Origin: Ewingella sp049889095 | GTDB lineage: Bacteria; Pseudomonadota; Gammaproteobacteria; Enterobacterales; Enterobacteriaceae | NCBI GenBank assembly: GCA_049889095.1 | Contig: JBLJFK010000001.1 | Reading direction: 5' to 3' (one strand) | DNA length: 64,000 nucleotides | In this document: positions 57,063 through 64,000 of the stretch, one piece after another | Layout: every line of letters begins with the position of its first letter | Numbering within the stretch: position 1 is the first letter of the stretch | Program-made: the position numbers and the translations under genes | Notes under the pieces: generated by a model | The model's input: only the letters and a program-made list of their open reading frames with translations | Databases searched by the model: none | Told to the model about the DNA's origin: nothing

Positions 57063-59968
57063 CCAAACCAAAAAAAAACGTTTCGTTGCAGCACGCAATA
57101 GTGTTGGCCCTGCGTTCTGGTAGCGCCATGGCGCTACTGGCAATAGCGCAACCTGCCCTTGCAGAGCAAGCCACCGAATGTTTTGCCCCTTTGCAGCAGA
57201 AATCAGATGAGCAGCAAACCATGCAGGCATTGCCACTGATGCAGAACCTATGCATTCGTAACGTGCATGAAGGTCGCGCTGCGGTGTTATTACCTGATGC
57301 CAGTCGTACGGTTGATGAGGTAGCCGCAGAAAAGGGCTTGAGCGGACATCGCTGGGGTTTCCTGGATGCTCAAGGCCAACTGGTGATTAAGCCTATCTTT
57401 GACGCAGTGGGCGACTACCACTTCGGTGCTGCAGCGGCAAGACAGAAGGATAAGTGGGGTTACATCGATCCTACCGGCAACTGGCTTATCCAACCGACTT
57501 TCGATGAGGTGCAGAATTTTACGCAGTCTGGCCTCGCCGTCGTGAAACAAAATGGCAAAGTACAAATTATCGATCGTAAAGGTGTACAGGCCGGCGAGCC
57601 GCTAGATGAACTGGTCGATTCCGCGACGTTAAGCGATGGGGAGCCAGCGCTTCTCAGGCTGGATCACAAAACCGTTTTGCTCTCGCCAGATGGCGCGCGT
57701 CACGTCGCCAGTGACAAAATGGAAATCTTGCAACCTTTCGGAAATAGTGGGCTATTCATCGCCCGTGATGCGGACAAAGGTTATGGCATTGCAGATCAAA
57801 ACCTGGCCTGGCGTGTAGCTCCGCAGTTCAAGCGTATTTTGCTTGACGAACATAACCATCAACTCGCTTTAGCAACCACTGAAGATGGAATTACCCTTAT
57901 TCGTGCCGATGGTTCTCTTGACCCACAAAAATACGAGTCAGTTAAAGCCGTCACCCCGCAGTTCTGGTTGGCTAAAAGCGAGGATGCGTTGAAATTGCTC
58001 GATAACAACGGTGCGGTGGTTGCACTGTTCGACGTCGAAACCGCGAGCGCATTAGGTTATCAGGGAGATTACGCACTTGATAAGAAATCAAAAGAGCAGG
58101 TCGTAGTCTATGTACCGGGGCGCAAACAACCCTTATCTTTGCCTGCTGGCAGTCAGGCTTTTCAGCAGGACACAGGCCGTTTTCTGATCACGACAAAAGG
58201 CGACCAGCAAAAAGTTAACGCTATTGTTTCGCCATCAGGTGGAGTGATTGGTGGTGCCCAAGCTGTAGGCTGGCTTGCTCAGGTCGCTGATGCTGAAGTG
58301 ATCGACGGGCGTTTGTGGTTGCGCAATTCTCAGGGGATCACGGTCAATATTGTTGATCAAAACGGTAAAGCGCTACTCACTCAGAAAAGCATGACAATGC
58401 TTGAAGGTTATCGCATTGACCCGGTGAAAAATGCTGTCGCAGATGCGCCAGCGTCTTTGCCCGTGGCTTTGGTTCGTCCGACTGACTCAACGTCAAAATC
58501 AGGGGCGGGTTTTGTTCGCGCTGAGGGTAGCCTTCAGCTTGACAACAAGTGGCTGGACATTCAGCCTGCGGCCGACAGTGATGAGTCTGACGACGGTGTG
58601 AAAAATCATTACATCGTTAAAACCGCGCAGGGTACCGGCGTGGTGGATGAACAGGGTAAAATTCTTATTCCACTGACTGAAGATAATATCTCTCCGTTTG
58701 TGCAGGGCTATGCGCTCGATTATCTGAATGGCAAGCTCACCGCTATTGATATCAGCGGTAAGCATTATAATTTACCTGATGCCTTCGAATTCAAATCGTT
58801 GGGACATGGCTGGTTCCGCTATCGCGAAACGGCGACAGAAGGCGCGCTGTGGGGGATTTATGATGTAGTGGCTCAAAAAGTCATCTCCCAGCCAGTCTAT
58901 CAGTCAGTCGGACTCTATTCTGGTGCTCAGGCCGATGTTCAACTTCCCAATAATTTATGGGGAATTGTTGATCAGACTGGCAAAACACAGGTAGAGATTA
59001 AATACGGCAGAGTTAAACGTATCAATGGAGTACTTTGGTTACTGACGCAACCCGCTGTTGCAGATGCGCCTGAGTCTTCAGTATTGGCCGAAGTTATTGG
59101 AACGGATGCCAAACTGCGCATTGCTTCTACCGCCGGTCTTCATGTGACGCAATTCAACGATGGCCGTATTCTGGCGACGTCAGCGGGTGGTCAGTCCTGG
59201 TTACTGGACCCCCAGGGTAACATCCAGCTCCATGAGCAACAGACCAAAATTAGTGCCGTGGGCGACTGGATAAAACTGTCACGTCAGCCGCAGGAAGGCT
59301 ATTTGTCGGCGCAGGGTACCTGGCAAATCGCACCGGTTATTGCGGTTCAAAGCTCCGCTTTTGCAAAAGACCGTGCATTACGGGCTACCGGGCAGGGCAC
59401 TGAGTTAATTGATGGCAAGGGTGTACGTATAGCTTCCATGCCGCCAGGTCAATGGTACTTGCCACTTGCCAGTGAAATGTCAATTTCCTATGATCCGCAG
59501 GACGATGTCGCGACGACCCGTTATGTCGATGCCACGGGTAAGCCGGTATTATCCGTTCAAGGTAAAGGCAGTCAGATGATCAACGGGCGTGCGGTATTGA
59601 CACGTGATGATGCCTCTAAGGTTTGGATCGATGCGCAAGGTAATATCGTGCCAAATGTTAACTATTCGGATCTGGGCTTGCTGTCTGATGGGCTGGCTTT
59701 TGCTGAAGTAGATAATCGTTACGGATTTATTAATGCGCAGGGAAGTTTCGTTGTTCCTCCAGTATTCAATGCGGTATCGCCTTTTGACAGCAATGTCAGT
59801 GTTGTTTCAACCGACAACACGTCGATGTTAATTGATACGACAGGTAAGCCACTGGCACGTGTCGATAACGAGTGCGGTATTCAGGTATTGTATGGAGTAG
59901 GAAGTACCCGTCAATGGCCACAGAAAATGCCTGAGCACTGTTCAACTCCCCAGGCAGTTAGCAAATAA
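57059..59968 (+). CDS. Large periplasmic WG-repeat protein, second of two
   Basis: The 969-aa paralogue starts in the ATGA overlap, with a signal peptide ending near QPALA-EQAT. WG repeats include RWGFLDAQGQLVIKPIFDAV, KWGYIDPTGNWLIQPTFDEV, LWGIVDQTGKTQVEIKYGRV and YGFINAQGSFVVPPVFNAVS. Cysteines again lie at both ends (ECFAPL...NLCIR; ECGIQV...HCSTP). Close linkage and similar length suggest an old tandem duplication, and both proteins may work as partners. Unknown function. Confidence 0.85.
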   Translation: MTKPKKNVSLQHAIVLALRSGSAMALLAIAQPALAEQATECFAPLQQKSDEQQTMQALPLMQNLCIRNVHEGRAAVLLPDASRTVDEVAAEKGLSGHRWGFLDAQGQLVIKPIFDAVGDYHFGAAAARQKDKWGYIDPTGNWLIQPTFDEVQNFTQSGLAVVKQNGKVQIIDRKGVQAGEPLDELVDSATLSDGEPALLRLDHKTVLLSPDGARHVASDKMEILQPFGNSGLFIARDADKGYGIADQNLAWRVAPQFKRILLDEHNHQLALATTEDGITLIRADGSLDPQKYESVKAVTPQFWLAKSEDALKLLDNNGAVVALFDVETASALGYQGDYALDKKSKEQVVVYVPGRKQPLSLPAGSQAFQQDTGRFLITTKGDQQKVNAIVSPSGGVIGGAQAVGWLAQVADAEVIDGRLWLRNSQGITVNIVDQNGKALLTQKSMTMLEGYRIDPVKNAVADAPASLPVALVRPTDSTSKSGAGFVRAEGSLQLDNKWLDIQPAADSDESDDGVKNHYIVKTAQGTGVVDEQGKILIPLTEDNISPFVQGYALDYLNGKLTAIDISGKHYNLPDAFEFKSLGHGWFRYRETATEGALWGIYDVVAQKVISQPVYQSVGLYSGAQADVQLPNNLWGIVDQTGKTQVEIKYGRVKRINGVLWLLTQPAVADAPESSVLAEVIGTDAKLRIASTAGLHVTQFNDGRILATSAGGQSWLLDPQGNIQLHEQQTKISAVGDWIKLSRQPQEGYLSAQGTWQIAPVIAVQSSAFAKDRALRATGQGTELIDGKGVRIASMPPGQWYLPLASEMSISYDPQDDVATTRYVDATGKPVLSVQGKGSQMINGRAVLTRDDASKVWIDAQGNIVPNVNYSDLGLLSDGLAFAEVDNRYGFINAQGSFVVPPVFNAVSPFDSNVSVVSTDNTSMLIDTTGKPLARVDNECGIQVLYGVGSTRQWPQKMPEHCSTPQAVSK

Positions 59969-59997
59969 TAAATACCGATTAATTAAAAGGATAAATC

Positions 59998-60390
59998 ATG
60001 ATCCCTCAAATCCCGCAAAAGTACAGAGCCACAGAGCGTTGGTCTTTTGGAGACAACGAGGCGCAAGCGGATGAGCTTGCCAAATGCGTTATTGACGGTA
60101 CTAAAACGGCAACGTGCGCTAATCTTGATGACGAAGGTGAGCCTGAACCTGGCGAAATTTTCGTCGTGGTCGATGGTCGTAACAATCCAGTTTGTGCGGT
60201 AAAATTGACAGAAGTGAAACAGGTGCCGTTTGATTTGGTCACTGAACAACATGCATGGGAAGAGGGGGAAGGCGACAGAACCCTTGCGTCATGGCGCACA
60301 GAACATCAGCGGTTCTTTGAAGAGTATGAGATGTTCTCCCCCAATATGCCGCTGCTGTTAATGAAGTTTGTTCTACTCGAAACCTTCTGA
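59998..60390 (+). CDS. ASCH-domain protein
   Basis: The 130-aa protein shows the ASCH fold (PUA-like): WSFGDNEAQADELAKCVIDG, TKTATCANLDDEGEPEPGEI, VCAVKLTEVKQVPFDLVTEQ, HAWEEGEGDRTLASWRTEHQ, then the closing FFEEY. The G-x-K-T-A-T motif is the typical catalytic/binding segment. ASCH proteins bind RNA or act as small hydrolases or ribonucleases. It follows the WG pair by 29 nt with AAAGGATAAATC, possibly cotranscribed, but no functional link is evident. Confidence 0.88.
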   Translation: MIPQIPQKYRATERWSFGDNEAQADELAKCVIDGTKTATCANLDDEGEPEPGEIFVVVDGRNNPVCAVKLTEVKQVPFDLVTEQHAWEEGEGDRTLASWRTEHQRFFEEYEMFSPNMPLLLMKFVLLETF

Positions 60391-60498
60391 CCCACCTTGC
60401 CTGTGTGCTCGCGATCAACCACAGGCAATGGTCCATTTTTTGACGTCAATATCTCATCGCAGTTGATAGTTTTCATGTAATTAAGGACAAGGTGAATG

Positions 60499-62220
60499 CT
60501 ATAGCTGATTGTGACGGGCAGAGACCGGCATAGCATTGATCTGATTACGCCCATGATTTTTCGACAGATACAGCGCTTCGTCGGCAGCACTGACGATGTC
60601 TGACTGATCGGCAAGTTCCGGATCATGTGCGGGTGAGTAGGTTGCGATCCCCTGGCTAATAGTGACCATGTTGAATTCGCTAAAGCTGTGCTTGATGCCC
60701 AGACTCTCGATCGACTCCATGATATGGCGCGCAACTATCCAGGCTCCTTCTTGATCGGTATCTGGCAGGATTGCCGCAAATTCTTCCCCACCGAATCTCG
60801 TGACGATATCGGTATTGCGCTTGAGAGCCCTGCGCAGCGTTCTGGCAACCAGACGCAAACAGGCATCCCCTGACAGATGACCGTAGTGGTCGTTAAAATG
60901 TTTAAAATAATCTATATCAATCATTATGATAGATAATGGTGAATGGTTACGCTTTGCGCGCATGTACTCATGGTTGAGCACTTTTTTAAATTCGCGGCGA
61001 TTGGGCAATTTGGTCAGTGAGTCGGTACGAGCCTGGATCTCGAGACGGCGGTTGGCCTTAACCAGTTTTAATTCCAGCAGTTTCCGCTCGTGTACATCTT
61101 CTGCAGTACCATACCAGCGTTGAATCGAGCCATCAGGTGCGTAACTTGCTGCCGCGCGAATACGCATCCAATTCCAGCCACGATCGACATGACAAAAACG
61201 CACCTCAATATCCAGCGGGGCACCGGTTTTTAAGCACTGTTGCCAGGTTTGAACTGCACTACGTTTGTCTTCCATGTGCATACTCTGGATCCATTTATCA
61301 CCCAGAATATCCTGGCGGGTCATGCCAGTAATTCGTTGAAAGCGTGAACTGACATCATTGAGCATGCCTTTTGCATCCGCTGTCCATGGGATCTGCGGGT
61401 TCAGCTCAACCATATTGCGGTAGTGTTCCTGGCTTTCACGCAATGCACGCTCCATGCGTTTCAGACTGGTAATGTCAGTCATTGCCACAGATAAACCCGT
61501 CAGCTGATTTTGCGCATCAAAAGCTGTTTTAATACGTACGAAGAAAGTCTGACTATTATCCGGGAGTGAAAACTCTTTGTCTGGTGTCGCTTGGTTTCGC
61601 TGCGCCAGCTCGAGTGCATTCGCGAGCAGGGGAGAGAGGCCGGGCAGAAATGCGCTGACTTTACGGCCAATAGTTTCATAAGGCTGCAAGCCAATAATGT
61701 TGGCCATTGCATCGTTAACAGTGACATAGCACATGCGCAGATCGATAAAACACAATCCCACCGGGGCATTGGAGTAAATGGTCTCCAACTGGAAAAGACG
61801 CTGGCCGGGGGCTTGGTCGAGATTGGACAGATTACGGTCAATGCCCCGGTAACCCCGAAATTCACCGTCAGGACCAAAAAGCGGTATACCGCTGCTTTCG
61901 ATAATGATCTCAGTTCCATCCGCACGAAGGCTTCGATTGAGCAATCCGCCAAATGGAGCTCGTCGCTCAATAATAGCGGCAAACTGTGCGCTAACACGCT
62001 CAGCTTCATCTGCTGGCATGAAATCTAAAGCGGTTTTCCCGAGCACCTGTTCTGGTGGAACGCCAAGAAATTCAAGACATTTATTGGACGAAAAGACGTA
62101 GCGTCCCTGTGCATCAATTTCCCAAATCCAGTCAGAATTATTATCGATGATATCCCGTAGACTGGCCACTTCTCGAAGTAGGTCACTCTCCGGTGAGGGG
62201 TACTGAATGTCATCCAACAT
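60499..62220 (-). CDS. Diguanylate cyclase with three PAS domains
   Basis: The 573-aa cytosolic protein has PAS domains at about residues 15-135 (NNSDWIWEIDAQGRYVFSSN), 145-255 (RLFQLETIYSNAPVGLCFID) and 265-395 (HYRNMVELNPQIPWTADAKG), the last with a PAC segment (IQRWYGTAEDVHERK). A GGDEF domain (about 405-565) follows with active site GGEEF at 477-481 and inhibitory I-site RNTD at 468-471. It makes c-di-GMP from GTP with product inhibition. No membrane segment seen. Convergent with the ASCH gene. Confidence 0.93.
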   Translation of the reverse strand: MLDDIQYPSPESDLLREVASLRDIIDNNSDWIWEIDAQGRYVFSSNKCLEFLGVPPEQVLGKTALDFMPADEAERVSAQFAAIIERRAPFGGLLNRSLRADGTEIIIESSGIPLFGPDGEFRGYRGIDRNLSNLDQAPGQRLFQLETIYSNAPVGLCFIDLRMCYVTVNDAMANIIGLQPYETIGRKVSAFLPGLSPLLANALELAQRNQATPDKEFSLPDNSQTFFVRIKTAFDAQNQLTGLSVAMTDITSLKRMERALRESQEHYRNMVELNPQIPWTADAKGMLNDVSSRFQRITGMTRQDILGDKWIQSMHMEDKRSAVQTWQQCLKTGAPLDIEVRFCHVDRGWNWMRIRAAASYAPDGSIQRWYGTAEDVHERKLLELKLVKANRRLEIQARTDSLTKLPNRREFKKVLNHEYMRAKRNHSPLSIIMIDIDYFKHFNDHYGHLSGDACLRLVARTLRRALKRNTDIVTRFGGEEFAAILPDTDQEGAWIVARHIMESIESLGIKHSFSEFNMVTISQGIATYSPAHDPELADQSDIVSAADEALYLSKNHGRNQINAMPVSARHNQL

Positions 62221-62501
62221 GATACTTCTCCGACTGGCAAGACGATACTCAACAACGTGTTATATGCTTTAATTCCCAACGTTGCATTCATGTACGCAAT
62301 AATACATGTCTGCTTAGGATTATTCCTAGTAGTAATTCGAGTCTGGATGGCAGCGTTTATAGAGGAATATGATGAATTGTCAGCATAAAATATTATTTAC
62401 GTGATCAGCGTAGAATATCTATAGATAAAATGAACCTGTGAATATTTATTAGGAAATATTCACAGTGGTTATCATACATTTTGTCATTAAGAGTGTGTAG
62501 A

Positions 62502-63989
62502 TCAGTCAGTACTCTGACTTTGCGGGCGAACAGCGCCGTCTCTGACCAGCTCGCGCGGCAAGCTGTTCTTGATTCTGCTACCAATACGTTTCGCCAGCCC
62601 AATCGGTTGCTGTTGCCAGACGACGGTGCATTCATCGGTCTCCGGCATTTGCGGCGGATAGATATCGACTCCACGGAACCATGCCTGCGCCAGCTCATCA
62701 TCAATCGCGAAATGATTACTGCCCGCTGTGGATGCGAACACCACGATGGCTTCATGTTGCCAGCGGAAACCTTTGGAAAAACGTTCCGCCAGTTTTATGC
62801 CAATCCGGGAAAAGCGCACTTTCCCAAATAACGGTTCGAGCATGGCGGGAAACAACCACAGCTCTTTATCCCGTTGCCACAGCAGCATGGTTTTTTCTGG
62901 CCAGACAATACCCGACGCTTTGGCAGCGACAATAACTTCAGCGCTGTCTTTACGCGACATTGGAGAGAAGGGAAACCTACCGACTTTATAGCCTGGGGTT
63001 GGCAGGCGCTCTATCGATGCTGTTTTACGTAGCCGCGCTACAAAAAAACCCTCACTGTCATACACCTGTGGGAATACATGCAGATAGCCTTCGGCCGTCA
63101 GCGCTTTTTGCGCGCCTTCAAACAAATCTTCCAGTGATTCGACTTCAACAGCGCCCGGGTATTCACTCAGTAACCATTGGCAAATCTGCTGATTCTCCCT
63201 TGCGTTCAGCGTGCAGGTTGAATAGACCATAACCCCACCGCTTTTTAACGCATGGAAAGCGCTATTGATAAGCTCACGTTGGGTGGCCGCAATCTCTATT
63301 ACGCTCGCTTCTGACCAGTTACTCATTGCATCCGGGTCTTTACGCACCACGCCTTCGCCAGAACAAGGAGCATCAAGCAAAATAGCATCGAAAGTTTCCG
63401 GCAGAGCGGCACCGAAAACGCGTCCATCAAAATGGGTCAGTGCCGCATTTGCCACGCCGCAACGACTAATGTTGGCATGCAGTACTTTCACGCGACTGGC
63501 TGAATATTCATTCGCCAAAATTCCACCCTGATTGTTCATCAACGCGGCGATTTGCGTGGTTTTAGACCCAGGTGCGGCAGCGACATCCATCACCAGTTGA
63601 GGCTGGGTCTGATGCGCGAATAGCGCGGTGACCGGCAACATTGAACTGGCCTCCTGAATGTAAAAAAGACCCGCCAGATGAGCGAGGGCATTGCCTAAGC
63701 GTGTTTCGTCATTATCCTGGCGCTGGATCCAGAAGCCTTCATCACACCAGGGGACCGGCGTTAATTCCCACTGATAGGCTGCGGCAAGTGCCACAAAGTC
63801 AGCCACGCTTATCTTTAATGTATTAACGCGCAAACTTGGGCGGAGTGGCCGGTTACAGGCGGCGATAAACTCATCCATGCTCAATTCTGCAGGCATAATT
63901 TCGCGGGTGGCATTAAGAAATTCAGGGGGAAGTTTGGCGGTATGAGTTGAAGCTTGTGCATGTTTGGACAAAGTAGAGGATCTCGTCAA
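62502..63989 (-). CDS. rsmF: 16S rRNA (cytosine-1407-C5)-methyltransferase RsmF
   Basis: RsmF methylates C1407 of 16S rRNA on the 30S subunit with SAM. The protein has the RsmB/NSUN core MDVAAAPGSKTTQIAALMNN, the catalytic Cys in LDAPCSGEGVVRKDPDA and the second Cys in MVYSTCTLNAREN. C-terminal PUA-like domains follow (LWLFPAMLEPLFGKVRFSRI, QQPIGLAKRIGSRIKNSLPR). It is 495 aa from the TTG at 63989, with an alternative TTG at 63971, against 479 in E. coli. No in-frame ATG precedes the conserved region, so the start is uncertain. Confidence 0.92.
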   Translation of the reverse strand: MTRSSTLSKHAQASTHTAKLPPEFLNATREIMPAELSMDEFIAACNRPLRPSLRVNTLKISVADFVALAAAYQWELTPVPWCDEGFWIQRQDNDETRLGNALAHLAGLFYIQEASSMLPVTALFAHQTQPQLVMDVAAAPGSKTTQIAALMNNQGGILANEYSASRVKVLHANISRCGVANAALTHFDGRVFGAALPETFDAILLDAPCSGEGVVRKDPDAMSNWSEASVIEIAATQRELINSAFHALKSGGVMVYSTCTLNARENQQICQWLLSEYPGAVEVESLEDLFEGAQKALTAEGYLHVFPQVYDSEGFFVARLRKTASIERLPTPGYKVGRFPFSPMSRKDSAEVIVAAKASGIVWPEKTMLLWQRDKELWLFPAMLEPLFGKVRFSRIGIKLAERFSKGFRWQHEAIVVFASTAGSNHFAIDDELAQAWFRGVDIYPPQMPETDECTVVWQQQPIGLAKRIGSRIKNSLPRELVRDGAVRPQSQSTD

Positions 63990-64000
63990 TATTAAAACGG

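Noticed and set aside
1..64000. tRNA, rRNA or CRISPR loci
   Set aside because: No tRNA cloverleaf, rRNA segment or regular repeat-spacer array was noticed on either strand; the prophage uses a small RNA gene, not a tRNA, as its site.

Overview
The window is a chromosomal segment of an enterobacterium (order Enterobacterales). Its host genes follow the Escherichia coli neighbourhood pabB-yoaH, purT, dbpA, yebF, ptrB, exoX, yobB, holE, ftnA, yobA-yebZ-yebY, sdsR and, at the far right, rsmF. Extra genes (a proline iminopeptidase, a large chemoreceptor, giant WG-repeat proteins, an extensin-like protein) and the sequence divergence point away from Escherichia/Salmonella, perhaps to Hafniaceae or Yersiniaceae. 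The genus cannot be settled from the sequence alone.

Layout. (1) 1-12460: host core with purine, RNA-helicase, peptidase, iron-storage and copper-related genes, ending in the sigma-S-type small RNA SdsR. exoX has been destroyed by an internal deletion. (2) 12443-50448: an apparently complete P2/186-type prophage of about 38 kb, inserted in the 3' terminator of sdsR and bounded by a perfect 18-bp direct repeat. From left: int, ogr, the tail operons (D U T E/E' FII FI, then Tfa H I J W and V), an SOS-controlled two-gene cargo cassette, tail completion and lysis genes (S R, lysC/lysB, endolysin, holin, X), head genes (L M N O P Q), a cargo-rich region around cos, the replication gene A, a PP-loop ATPase/DNA adenine methylase pair, small early genes, a CII-like protein, a Cox-like protein, a CI repressor with a doubled N-terminal domain, and three membrane proteins of lysogenic-conversion type. 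(3) 50449-63989: host sequence with a broken Nudix gene, a chemoreceptor, an extensin-like protein, two overlapping WG-repeat giants, an ASCH protein, a PAS-GGDEF cyclase and rsmF.

The most interesting content is in the prophage cargo. A 298-aa soluble protein and a 153-aa four-helix membrane protein form an operon between V and S, on the strand opposite the late genes, behind a near-consensus LexA operator that overlaps its -10 box. A second LexA operator lies in front of a 63-aa acidic protein next to cos, in the position where phage 186 carries its SOS-induced antirepressor. Both sides of cos carry cargo together with decayed partial copies of the neighbouring essential gene (Q on one side, A on the other), as if cassettes had arrived repeatedly by recombination at the genome ends. 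One cargo gene is a full chemoreceptor, present as a second, inverted 1.86-kb copy just outside attR. The two copies differ mainly in the sensing domain, and recombination between them would invert attR.

All functional calls are from reading the sequence and recognising families; no database search was run.
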